Source: Cochleicola gelatinilyticus
Lineage (GTDB): Bacteria > Bacteroidota > Bacteroidia > Flavobacteriales > Flavobacteriaceae
Assembly: GCF_001637325.1 (NCBI RefSeq)
Contig: NZ_LRXL01000026.1
Location: 248,001 to 312,000 of the forward strand
Length of the DNA: 64,000 bases
Direction: 5' to 3'
In this document: positions 1 through 7,552 of the stretch, one piece after another
Layout: the number at the start of each line of letters is the position of its first letter
Position numbering within the stretch: the first letter of the stretch is position 1
Notes under the pieces: generated by a model
The model's database searches: none
Told to the model about the DNA's origin: nothing
The model's input: the letters and a program-made list of their open reading frames with translations, nothing else
Program-made: the position numbers and the translations under genes

Positions 1-2
1 AA

Positions 3-233
3 AATGGGCGTGTTGTACTTAATATGCCGGTTGCAAGTTTTCACAATAAAGATAGTGGAAGCACAGAACATGATAATTTTACTTTCGTAGGATCATTATT
101 ATACATTACAGATGATACAGATTTTACCGTAAGTTTTAAGTTTCCAAGAGGGGTAGCCATGCCAGCTGGTGAAACCACAAACTATTCTTATGCAGAATTA
201 AGAATGGCGGGCCACCGAACTATCAAAAAATAA
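3..233 (+). CDS. 3' end of a beta-rich structural-type protein (partial)
   Basis: The reading frame is open from the window edge to the stop at 231-233, so this is the C-terminal end of a longer gene rather than a small gene starting at the internal ATG at 24. The visible 76 residues alternate polar and hydrophobic positions, rich in T, S, F and Y, with no transmembrane segment, and look like beta-sheet. A strong hairpin terminator follows at once, as often found after highly expressed virion genes. Together with the two small beta-rich proteins downstream it is a candidate capsid or spike component, but this is inference from position and composition only; no family is recognised. Confidence 0.6.
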   Translation, partial: NGRVVLNMPVASFHNKDSGSTEHDNFTFVGSLLYITDDTDFTVSFKFPRGVAMPAGETTNYSYAELRMAGHRTIKK

Positions 234-255
234 GTTGAGTTAGTTAGTTAAGTTG

Positions 256-294
256 AAAAGCCTTGTCTTAAAATAGTTAGGCAAGGCTTTTTTT
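256..294 (+). terminator. Rho-independent terminator
   Basis: Arms AAAGCCTTG (257-265) and CAAGGCTTT (282-290) pair perfectly over 9 bp with a 16-nt loop and are followed by further T residues to 294. It separates the partial upstream gene from the run starting at 313. Confidence 0.85.
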
Positions 295-312
295 AATCCT
301 TTATAAGAAAAC

Positions 313-714
313 ATGAAAAATCCAAAACACGAACAGGCGATCGTTGCAATATTAGAAGGTGAACGAGTTGGGGAAGCCCGAATTTCAATTCCTTCACGAA
401 AAGATGTGTTCGGTATTGCTACTAGAAATATTACCCCATTAGTAGAAGGAAATCACGGCGATGTATCTATACTAGATGGAGCAACCGAAATGATGCGGCC
501 ACTTGATTTATCGATTACAGAAACTTCTACTAATAGTGGATTTAGCGATAAAGTAGTACCGGTAAAAATTACTAATCCTGGTGATATTACTGTACGCATT
601 AGTGTAGGTGATGCAATCCCCCAAGGCGAAAAATTTAAAGCAAAAGTTATTTTGTTTTACGATGATGATGCTTATAGCAAAGAAAACTACAGCGCAACAA
701 CAGATCACTGTTAA
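313..714 (+). CDS. Small beta-rich protein of the element, candidate virion protein
   Basis: 133 residues, no signal peptide and no membrane segment. The N-terminal half has alternating short strands with glycines; the second half (about 75-122) has strands separated by G/N/D turns, as in a jelly-roll or Ig-like fold, and ends in an acidic D-D-D-A-Y stretch. It is the first gene after the terminator and lies 10 bp before the next beta-rich gene. I do not recognise a family. By position and composition it could be a small capsid or vertex protein; 133 residues would be enough for a single jelly roll. That assignment is inference and needs structure prediction. Confidence 0.7.
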   Translation: MKNPKHEQAIVAILEGERVGEARISIPSRKDVFGIATRNITPLVEGNHGDVSILDGATEMMRPLDLSITETSTNSGFSDKVVPVKITNPGDITVRISVGDAIPQGEKFKAKVILFYDDDAYSKENYSATTDHC

Positions 715-724
715 AAATTAAATT

Positions 725-997
725 ATGGCATTCCCTACAGGCAAATTTAACACACGTTTTTTCACCGATAAGAATAACACTATCGAAATGAAAAAATGGG
801 TTACTCCTACTCTAAACAATATTGGTACTACTTCTGTTTTTATTAACGATCAAGAAGTAGAACCAAAAGGGTTTTTTGAGTTTGGCCCCCAGGGAGTTGC
901 TATTACAGGAAGTATCTCATTACGTTTCGAGGGCACCGGCAAAAGCCGTATTGCGATGAATTATGTAATGATCGATGAACCAAAAAAATGCAACTAA
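725..997 (+). CDS. Small beta-rich protein of the element
   Basis: 90 residues, basic N-terminus, no membrane segment. The sequence is a run of short predicted strands with a G-x-F-F-E-F-G-P-Q-G turn near the middle and ends in K-K-C-N. It sits between the 133-residue beta-rich protein and the coiled-coil protein with very short gaps, so all three are probably one transcript. No family recognised. Size and composition would fit a minor capsid or spike-base protein, which is inference from context only. Confidence 0.68.
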   Translation: MAFPTGKFNTRFFTDKNNTIEMKKWVTPTLNNIGTTSVFINDQEVEPKGFFEFGPQGVAITGSISLRFEGTGKSRIAMNYVMIDEPKKCN

Positions 998-1009
998 TCC
1001 CCCCTAGTA

Positions 1010-1822
1010 ATGCAAAAAAAAGAACTTGAAAATTTAGCAATTGCCTTAAAAAACAACTCTTTACAGTTGTTTAGGGTAATGAATTGCGCTACAGAACAAT
1101 TTATCGACGGTTATATTTTTCAGAAAAATTTGGATGAAAAATATAATGGCGATATTTCCCAATACTTAAATTCCCTTAAAAGTCGTGGAATAAAAAAAGT
1201 ACAATTATTTCCGTACATCAAAAATGGCAGCGGTATTAAAAATCCTTCCCCGGTGATTACCGTTCTTTTAGAGGGTGCTGCAGCAACACCAAAACCAGCG
1301 TTACAAGACCCACAAACACCTTCAACGGGCCTTATGGCTTCGATGGGATTAAACGCAATGGATGTTTTTAGAGGACAAACCGCCATCGACGAAGTAAAGA
1401 AAAAGGATACAGAAATACAAGAGTTAAAAGCTGAAATAGAACGGCAAAAATCTAGTAAAAAGAAGTACCGGAAAATCTGTCAAGATTACGAAATTGAGAA
1501 AAAAACCCAACCGGGTGCTGCCGCTACCATGTTAAACGGTTTAGCTGAAAATCCATCGATAGCAATGGATTTAATAAATAAAGTACTAGCCGGAAGAAAT
1601 GGCGGGTTACAAGCTGCCAATCCAGCCCAAAATCAAAACACACAGCATTTATCACCAGTACAAAAAATATTAATTCAGTCTATAGAAACAGTACCGGATG
1701 AATATTGCGCGAAACTCATGGAAGTTTTAAAGTGGTATAATAATAATGAAACTTCAAAAATTGAAGTAGTAGAAAGTTTACTTTCCGAACCAATTTTAAA
1801 AAAAGTAGATCACAATGGCTAA
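1010..1822 (+). CDS. Coiled-coil protein of the element, unknown function
   Basis: 270 residues. An N-terminal alpha/beta part (1-95) is followed by a Pro/Ala/Thr-rich linker (about 90-110), a highly charged coiled coil (about 128-165) and a C-terminal helical part containing an Asn/Gln-rich stretch (about 198-212). No signal peptide or membrane span. The last codons overlap the start of the next small gene by 8 bases, so translation is probably coupled. The architecture (globular head, linker, coiled coil) would suit a scaffold or DNA-condensing virion protein, but nothing in the sequence proves that and I recognise no family. Confidence 0.72.
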   Translation: MQKKELENLAIALKNNSLQLFRVMNCATEQFIDGYIFQKNLDEKYNGDISQYLNSLKSRGIKKVQLFPYIKNGSGIKNPSPVITVLLEGAAATPKPALQDPQTPSTGLMASMGLNAMDVFRGQTAIDEVKKKDTEIQELKAEIERQKSSKKKYRKICQDYEIEKKTQPGAAATMLNGLAENPSIAMDLINKVLAGRNGGLQAANPAQNQNTQHLSPVQKILIQSIETVPDEYCAKLMEVLKWYNNNETSKIEVVESLLSEPILKKVDHNG

Positions 1823-1982
1823 GACACTAACTATTACTAGCGATAATGGAGCAATGGACGAAAGCAAGCGTTTTGAAGCATTAAAAGCGCTTCAAGAGAA
1901 TGCAAATACCCAAGAATTGCAAAAATTACAAAAAGCCCTTAAAGATCCTAAGTTAAGAAACCTTTTAAAATTTATCAATTAA
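1815..1982 (+). CDS. Small helical protein, 55 residues
   Basis: An ATG at 1815 overlaps the previous stop by 8 bases and opens a 55-codon frame ending in TAA at 1980-1982, one base before the next ATG. The product starts MAKTLTITSDNG and is then almost wholly amphipathic helix rich in K, L, Q and E, with no membrane segment. Tight packing between two genes in the same direction makes it likely to be real. Function unknown; small helical proteins in virion operons can be scaffolding or minor structural proteins. Confidence 0.65.
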   Translation: MAKTLTITSDNGAMDESKRFEALKALQENANTQELQKLQKALKDPKLRNLLKFIN

Positions 1983-1983
1983 C

Positions 1984-2499
1984 ATGAAATCAATTGCCAA
2001 CAAAATACCATCGAAAAATCAAGCTGTAAAAAAAACAGCTGAATTTGCTTCTAATAATTCAAAAGAACTTTTGATTTTATTAGGAATTGCCGTTGGTGGC
2101 TATATGTTATATAAAACGGTTAAAGGAATTAGTAATGCTGTTCAAGTTGAAAACGATCCTGATGCTGGAAGTGGCAATATGGGAACAACCAATGCCGATA
2201 ATACCGTACAAATAGGCGGCACCATTACTAAAAATCAAGCAAAGATCGCAGCTTCAAGGTTATTAAATGCCATGAATATAGTGGGTACCGATGTTTCTAC
2301 GATATATGCGGTCCTAGAAGATAAAACGGCCAAAGATTACGCCTTAATAAGTAATGAATTTGGAGAGGAAAGATATACCGGTATTGCAAAAGGCCCCTGG
2401 CCTAACAAGTTCCGAAACCTTGCTTATTGGCTACAATCGGAACTATCTAACAATCAATATGAAACCTTAAAACAAAAAATGCCTAACGTATTAGTTTAA
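1984..2499 (+). CDS. Single-span membrane protein of the element
   Basis: 171 residues. A basic, Asn/Lys-rich N-terminus (1-27) precedes one hydrophobic span (about 28-47). A Gly/Asn/Asp-rich linker follows (about 55-75), then a C-terminal globular part (about 78-171) of helical character with conserved-looking W and G positions. N-in/C-out topology is expected from the positive residues before the span. It starts two bases after the previous gene. No family recognised. It belongs to a run of seven predicted membrane-associated proteins in this element, which suggests virion membrane or host-envelope roles. Confidence 0.7.
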   Translation: MKSIANKIPSKNQAVKKTAEFASNNSKELLILLGIAVGGYMLYKTVKGISNAVQVENDPDAGSGNMGTTNADNTVQIGGTITKNQAKIAASRLLNAMNIVGTDVSTIYAVLEDKTAKDYALISNEFGEERYTGIAKGPWPNKFRNLAYWLQSELSNNQYETLKQKMPNVLV

Positions 2500-2509
2500 A
2501 ACCCACACC

Positions 2510-3043
2510 ATGAACAATAACATAAACACACAAATCCTACTAGAAGAATTTTTCCCCACATTTCCAACCATGCCCGCGACCCAAGACATGCCGTACAATA
2601 CAGGTATTACCGGCGGTCTAATTAAATCTATACAAGTTGTTGATGTTACAGGGAACCCATTAGAAGGGGTACATGTAAGCTGGGATCGTAAAGGGGTAGT
2701 TACAGATGCCAATGGAAATGCAACAATCAATGCTACAACCCCCGCAGACATCATTACAATTTCTTATACAGGCAAAAAGACAATACAAGCCAGGTTGAGC
2801 GATCTAGGCGGTTTACAAACCATGCAAGACGAAGTAATTACCAATGATGAAGTTGTGCTAACTAAACAGCAAAAAGCCAACAGAAGCCTTTTAATTGGTG
2901 TTTTGGGAGCCGCGGCGATATTTTACTTTTCTTACAGAACTACCAAGCCTAAAAAAGCAAAGGGATTGGCGGGTGTTAAAACTAAAGCCAAGAAAAAAAA
3001 GAAAGCTAGTAAAACCGCTAAAAATAAAGTAATAACAGTATAA
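2510..3043 (+). CDS. Carboxypeptidase-regulatory-like domain protein with C-terminal anchor
   Basis: 177 residues. Residues about 33-85 fit the carboxypeptidase-regulatory-like beta-sandwich found in many Bacteroidota surface proteins: a V-x-D-x-x-G-N-P-L-E-G-V strand-turn, then G-V-V-T-D-A-N-G-N-A and an I-T-I-S-Y-T-G strand. A membrane span follows at about 126-143, then a lysine-rich tail with runs of K-K-K-K-K. The tail predicts a cytoplasmic or DNA-facing C-terminus. There is no N-terminal signal peptide, so a tail-anchored topology is likely. It may be a membrane protein of the particle whose basic tail touches the genome (inference). Confidence 0.7.
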   Translation: MNNNINTQILLEEFFPTFPTMPATQDMPYNTGITGGLIKSIQVVDVTGNPLEGVHVSWDRKGVVTDANGNATINATTPADIITISYTGKKTIQARLSDLGGLQTMQDEVITNDEVVLTKQQKANRSLLIGVLGAAAIFYFSYRTTKPKKAKGLAGVKTKAKKKKKASKTAKNKVITV

Positions 3044-3046
3044 GCA

Positions 3047-3676
3047 ATGGCAAACTTTAATTCGTACATACCGAAACTTCGAAATGCCGAAGGTGGCTTC
3101 CAGGACAACCCGGAAGATGCCGGCAATTATAATAGCTTAAAAGTTTTAGTAGGTACAAATTATGGAATTTCAGCACGTTTCTATGAAACTGTTATAGGCA
3201 GACCGCCATCGCGCCAAGATATGCTAAGTATTTCACAAGCAAATGCAACCGAATTATTTCGGGTATATTTTTGGAATAAAGCGAGAGCCAACGAAATTAA
3301 AAGTCAAGCAGTTGCCGATACCGTTGTAGATCATTTTGTTAATGCTGGCAATGGTATAAGATTGGCCCAACAAGTACTAAACGATAATTTTGGAAAAAAC
3401 CTTGCAACCGATAACGGAATGGGTCCAAAGACATTAGCAGCAATAAACAGCGTTAATCCGGTAGATTTTGTCACACTTTACAATAGAGAACGCGAAAACT
3501 ACTATCGAAGGTTAAGCAACAGCCCAACCTTTTTAAATGGCTGGCTTACAAGATTACAGGATTTTGCAGCGCATAATAGCGGTAAAATAATATCCTCACA
3601 ATTAATCCTTTTATCCGCAGTAATTATTTACGGCGTATATAGTTTAAATCAACCAACAAATTTAAAAACAGCATAA
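3047..3676 (+). CDS. GH108-type muramidase with C-terminal membrane anchor
   Basis: 209 residues. The N-terminus matches the glycoside hydrolase 108 (N-acetylmuramidase) family: the catalytic glutamate is expected in the A-E-G-G-F motif (E15), followed by the family's D-x-G-x-x-T/N-Y-G-I segment around 25-42. Residues about 95-150 resemble the associated peptidoglycan-binding domain (D-N-G-M-G-P-K-T-L-A-A-I). A hydrophobic span at about 180-200 anchors the C-terminus, which soluble endolysins usually lack. A peptidoglycan-cutting enzyme held in a membrane could act during entry as part of a virion membrane, or at release from the inner membrane. It follows the tail-anchored protein by 3 bases. 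Confidence 0.85.
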   Translation: MANFNSYIPKLRNAEGGFQDNPEDAGNYNSLKVLVGTNYGISARFYETVIGRPPSRQDMLSISQANATELFRVYFWNKARANEIKSQAVADTVVDHFVNAGNGIRLAQQVLNDNFGKNLATDNGMGPKTLAAINSVNPVDFVTLYNRERENYYRRLSNSPTFLNGWLTRLQDFAAHNSGKIISSQLILLSAVIIYGVYSLNQPTNLKTA

Positions 3677-3678
3677 TA

Positions 3679-5790
3679 ATGGGTCCAAGAAATTTAGTTT
3701 CTGTAACGAATGTATATGAAGGACTTGACGAAAGGTTAACAGATCTTGCTGTGGATTTAACCGAAACTGAAAAAACGTCCGTCCTTCAAAAACAAGGAGA
3801 TATTGTTTCGTCAGAAAATCAAAGAGGGGTACACTATACGTCTTCATCATTTGATTGGGAAAATATTGATGAAAAATACAAGAACACAATATTGATTATT
3901 AGACAATCTCGAGATTTAGGAGGTGCCCAAATTATACTTCCCAAAGGATCGGAAATTAAAGAAGAAGGAGGAAGATTATCAAACTGTACCATTATCGGAA
4001 ATAAATCGACTGTGAGCGATACGTTAAACCCAATTTTTGGGGATGATGTTAATATTGATGGTACGTGGTATGTTGGAACTTCCCGCCCGCAATGGTTTGG
4101 CGGTTTAAATGGGGTGGATGATTTTAAAGCAATTACGTTAGCCGGGGAAATGTTACGTGAAACAGGCGGTAATATTTCTTTGATCTCTGGGGATTGGTTT
4201 ACTTCAAAAGAAATAAAACTTCCCTTATATGTAGGAATTTCGGGGGCTGGAAGTATGAGCACCAATTTATATTCTATTATTCCAGCATTAGATGAACTAA
4301 ACACAAAAAAAGATCATATTGTTAGTCTTTTAGGAAACAATACAGCAAGTGATTCGAGTAGGGTTATTTATGGAATTAAATTTATTGATGATCGGCCGAA
4401 TGACGAAAAAAACTATGGCTATGCAATTTATAATGAAGGGGTTTTAAATGTTGATATAAAAAATTGTGAATTTATAAATTTAGGAGGTGGTGCTATTAAA
4501 ACAGTTCGACAAAGCCACTTAAATGTATATAGTATTTATGCTTTTGGCTGTGGAAAGCGGGTAGAGTTTAGAAATAATGATGTAGATATTGAGAATGGAA
4601 TTATTCATATCGATAGGAAAAACACATTCAGTAATACGATGTCTTTAAATGAATGCTATATTTCTAACTGTTCTTATAATACAGGGATTTACGCCGCCAC
4701 GCATGCAATTAGATTAAATGGGTGTAGTGTAGAATCTTGTCATACATTATTAAGGATTGGAGATAGTCTTACTACTTCGCGAAGTATTACAGTTAATGGT
4801 TTGTATTTAGAAAATGCCCGAACAAATGGAATAGTTTTACAGAACGTTTCGGGTGTAACTTTTAATAATACATACTTTAACGATAGTGGTGATGATACTG
4901 AATATTCACACAAATTTACTAACTGTAGAAATGTAAAATTTAATTCTTGTGATTTAGGTGTTAACCCTTTTAGTGTAGAAGGTCCAATGTCAAATATACA
5001 ATTTGATGAAAATTGTAGAGGAGTTTTACCCCCTCAAGGTATTTCCGGTTTTAATGACAAGCATTTTATAAAACATAATGAATTTAATTCCCTGGGAGTA
5101 GGATTAGCAAAAAATTTAATTGCAAATTCCGAAGATATAGCTGCCTGGCAAGGTAACGCGGTAATAACAAAAGAAAATAACTTTTTAGAAGGTAAGGTTT
5201 CAAACCTTGTAACTAAAACAGTTGGATCTCACGATACATATTATTCAATTTTTAAAGCATTCAATACAGGGAGTAAATGTTGCTTTTCTTTTTGGCTACG
5301 CGGCAAAGCTACTGCAAAAATCAGAGCGCGAAGATCTTCCGATGGTACCTATGTTGATATTGTAAACAATGCTTTTTCGAACAATCATTCTAGCGAATGG
5401 AAAAGATACTATATATCAGCAGAAGCAACGGAAGATTTTAATTTGTATTTATTAAGGATAACCCCCGAAACCTATTCTGTAGCATCCGCAAGCTGTGAAG
5501 TGGCAAAAGTTCAGTTTCAAGATAATGCAATTGAACCAGGGGCCTATATTAAAACAGGACCCCAAAAGGCTGAAAACACAGCGTTTGTTTCTATTAACGA
5601 GCCATTTTACCTAAATGGAAATTTTATTGATTTTGGGGCTACTCCACCAACTACCGGAACCTATAATGTAGGTGATACAAGGATTAATAATACAGCTACA
5701 ATTGGAGAATATAGAAAATTTGTATGTGTTGAATCGGGTACTCCTGGAACATGGGGGCAAACTGAATTAATTGAAGCGATAAGCGTATAA
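3679..5790 (+). CDS. Right-handed beta-helix protein, probable receptor-binding/spike protein
   Basis: 703 residues, the second-largest product of the visible element. Residues 1-60 form a charged N-terminal part that may attach to the particle. A pectate-lyase-like beta-helix covers about 130-450, seen as repeated N-G/N-C/S-x-N turns about every 20-25 residues (C-x-F-x-N, C-x-I-S-N-C). A beta-sandwich domain at about 480-640 resembles carbohydrate-binding modules, and a short T-G-T-Y-N-V-G-D motif domain closes the C-terminus, as in other phage spike tips. This order is typical of phage host-recognition proteins. No catalytic residues can be assigned from sequence alone. It directly follows the muramidase. 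Confidence 0.72.
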   Translation: MGPRNLVSVTNVYEGLDERLTDLAVDLTETEKTSVLQKQGDIVSSENQRGVHYTSSSFDWENIDEKYKNTILIIRQSRDLGGAQIILPKGSEIKEEGGRLSNCTIIGNKSTVSDTLNPIFGDDVNIDGTWYVGTSRPQWFGGLNGVDDFKAITLAGEMLRETGGNISLISGDWFTSKEIKLPLYVGISGAGSMSTNLYSIIPALDELNTKKDHIVSLLGNNTASDSSRVIYGIKFIDDRPNDEKNYGYAIYNEGVLNVDIKNCEFINLGGGAIKTVRQSHLNVYSIYAFGCGKRVEFRNNDVDIENGIIHIDRKNTFSNTMSLNECYISNCSYNTGIYAATHAIRLNGCSVESCHTLLRIGDSLTTSRSITVNGLYLENARTNGIVLQNVSGVTFNNTYFNDSGDDTEYSHKFTNCRNVKFNSCDLGVNPFSVEGPMSNIQFDENCRGVLPPQGISGFNDKHFIKHNEFNSLGVGLAKNLIANSEDIAAWQGNAVITKENNFLEGKVSNLVTKTVGSHDTYYSIFKAFNTGSKCCFSFWLRGKATAKIRARRSSDGTYVDIVNNAFSNNHSSEWKRYYISAEATEDFNLYLLRITPETYSVASASCEVAKVQFQDNAIEPGAYIKTGPQKAENTAFVSINEPFYLNGNFIDFGATPPTTGTYNVGDTRINNTATIGEYRKFVCVESGTPGTWGQTELIEAISV

Positions 5791-5795
5791 AAATT

Positions 5796-6236
5796 ATGGA
5801 AACTCATTTTAATATAGCAAAAATAGCCGCAATGGTAATTACCGCACTAGGCATGTTGTGTTTTGTGTTGATTGGTCGTTACGTAATAAAATCCCACAAA
5901 GGAGATAAAAACTATAAACGTAGAAAAACGGTATCAATATTTAATTGGTTGTTTGCGCTTTTGGCAATTTCCGAAATTCTTACTGTTTTATATATTTTAT
6001 TTTATATCAATCCCTATGTTACCTCATTTTTTTTAATGTTAAAAGCAATTTTAATAATTGCAACGGTAACAACTTATTATTTATCGATTCCAAAATTTGT
6101 TGAAAAAAACATAAGCATCATCGATCATAAAAATACTGTAGAAAACTTAAAAACCATTGCAAAAATTCAAATTGAACAATTAAACATAAGCAAGGAAACA
6201 AAAAAACAGATCGCCGCAAACATCGATATACAGTAA
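5796..6236 (+). CDS. Three-span membrane protein of the element
   Basis: 146 residues with hydrophobic spans at about 9-30, 50-70 and 75-97. A strongly basic loop between the first two spans (K-S-H-K-G-D-K-N-Y-K-R-R-K) should lie in the cytoplasm. The C-terminal 45 residues are a soluble amphipathic helix. It is 5 bases after the beta-helix gene and 9 before another small membrane protein. Size, span number and position before spanin-like and DUF5675 genes would suit a holin or holin partner, but no family signature is visible. Confidence 0.62.
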   Translation: METHFNIAKIAAMVITALGMLCFVLIGRYVIKSHKGDKNYKRRKTVSIFNWLFALLAISEILTVLYILFYINPYVTSFFLMLKAILIIATVTTYYLSIPKFVEKNISIIDHKNTVENLKTIAKIQIEQLNISKETKKQIAANIDIQ

Positions 6237-6245
6237 TGCTTACAC

Positions 6246-6548
6246 ATGACAAACGAAACACTTGGAATTATTGCTTCCTCAATTGTAGGATTAACCGGGG
6301 CTTTTGGGCTTCCCGAGATCATTAAATCCTGGCGTTTAAAAAAAGAAGCTAAACAGGAAAATTTAAGAGGTAGGCTGGAAAAAACGGAAAAGGAATTATT
6401 AAGGCATAAGCAATTCCAAATTGAAATGTCTGCAATGCTTCCCCTTATTGAAATACCATTACGGCGAATTGAAGATAATGATGCAGTAGAAATGATCGAG
6501 CATTTAAAGCAACGAATTAATGCAAATGTTACCCCAGCACAAACATAA
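6246..6548 (+). CDS. Small membrane/coiled-coil protein, candidate holin
   Basis: 100 residues. A single hydrophobic segment (about 6-26, rich in G, A, I and L) is followed by a charged amphipathic helix (about 30-60), then a second helix. One span plus a charged cytoplasmic helix is common among small phage holins, and the gene lies in the same run as the muramidase, DUF5675 and spanin-like genes. No family motif is recognised, so the holin suggestion is from layout only. Confidence 0.6.
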   Translation: MTNETLGIIASSIVGLTGAFGLPEIIKSWRLKKEAKQENLRGRLEKTEKELLRHKQFQIEMSAMLPLIEIPLRRIEDNDAVEMIEHLKQRINANVTPAQT

Positions 6549-6554
6549 AACACT

Positions 6555-6992
6555 ATGAAAACTGTACAAATATACCGAACCTGGCACGATAAAAGTGAAC
6601 CAACAAGTAAACAAACACTTGGTTTTATGACCGTTCAAGATGAATTTGGCAGGCCTTTATTTGCGGGTATATGTATGGAGCGCGGTTGGGTTGATAATAA
6701 AAAAATGGTGAGTTGTATTCCTGTAGGTTTATACGAAATACGTTTAGAAAAATCCCCGAGATTTAATCGATTGTTATGGGAAGTTTATGGAGTTGAAAAC
6801 CGTAGTGAGTGTAAATTTCATGCAGCAAATTATTGGTTTCAATTAAATGGTTGCATCGCCCCAGGGCAGCTTTTAAAAGATATTAATAAAGATGGTTATT
6901 ACGATGTAACAAATAGCCGAAATACACTAAATAATTTTCATGCTGCAATGGGGAACGATACCCGGGCAATATTACATATAAGCAATAAATAA
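6555..6992 (+). CDS. DUF5675 family protein
   Basis: 145 residues. The start (V-Q-I-Y-R-T-W followed by a T-x-G-x-M-T-V region), C-M-E-R-G-W near 47, I-P-x-G-x-Y-E-I-R-L-E-K-S-P-R-F near 65-80 and C-I-A-P-G near 100 match DUF5675, a family common in phages and prophages of Bacteroidota and often found among lysis genes. The cysteine and histidine residues (F-H-A-A-N-Y-W-F-Q-L-N-G-C) could form an active site; some annotators suggest an L,D-transpeptidase-like fold, which I cannot confirm. It overlaps the next start by one base (TAATG). Confidence 0.8.
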   Translation: MKTVQIYRTWHDKSEPTSKQTLGFMTVQDEFGRPLFAGICMERGWVDNKKMVSCIPVGLYEIRLEKSPRFNRLLWEVYGVENRSECKFHAANYWFQLNGCIAPGQLLKDINKDGYYDVTNSRNTLNNFHAAMGNDTRAILHISNK

Positions 6993-7552
6993 TGAAGTAT
7001 TCCCCTAATTATTTTAAAGTGTATGTTACAATCTATAAGATAGGTTTTTTAATATTATTTATAATTTCACTTCTAATGTCCTCATGTGCTATTACTAGCA
7101 AAAAAGGGGGTGAATTCAAAAGTGAAGATACTGCAGCAACTTCTAAAAATGAAAACACTACAAAGAACATCACTGCATTTGACTTTAGCAAAATTCGCGA
7201 GCATGATATTTCGGGAAATTGGGTGCCAATAGATCCAAGCAAGCCTATGAGCGTTTCAACCGTTGATGGCACAACCGTTTCACAAAACGCAAAACACAGC
7301 TACAATAACAATAAGAAAGCTACAGACAAGAATATTGAAACCAACATAGAGGAAACAAAAGATTCCGAAGAAATTTCAGAAAAGACAAAAATAGAGCAAC
7401 GCAGCTGGTGGCAAAAATTAAAAATTTCCGTTCCCTGGTATGTGTTCTTTTTTGGTTTTCTTTTTTTGGCAGTTTTCGGATTTATGTATTTACAAAGCCG
7501 TAAAACTTCTGCTATTGTAAAACTCTTAAAAGCTAAAACCCCCGAACTATGA
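6992..7552 (+). CDS. Putative unimolecular spanin (lipoprotein with C-terminal transmembrane span)
   Basis: 186 residues. The N-terminus has basic residues, a hydrophobic core (about 17-29) and the lipobox-like L-M-S-S-C with C32 as the lipidation site. The middle (about 40-135) is polar, rich in K, E, T, S and N. A clear transmembrane span lies near the end (about 149-167, rich in F and L), followed by a short basic tail. An outer-membrane lipid anchor at one end and an inner-membrane span at the other is the defining architecture of unimolecular spanins such as T1 gp11. The gene overlaps DUF5675 by one base and the next gene by four. The function is inferred from architecture; there is no sequence match I can name. 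Confidence 0.65.
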   Translation: MKYSPNYFKVYVTIYKIGFLILFIISLLMSSCAITSKKGGEFKSEDTAATSKNENTTKNITAFDFSKIREHDISGNWVPIDPSKPMSVSTVDGTTVSQNAKHSYNNNKKATDKNIETNIEETKDSEEISEKTKIEQRSWWQKLKISVPWYVFFFGFLFLAVFGFMYLQSRKTSAIVKLLKAKTPEL

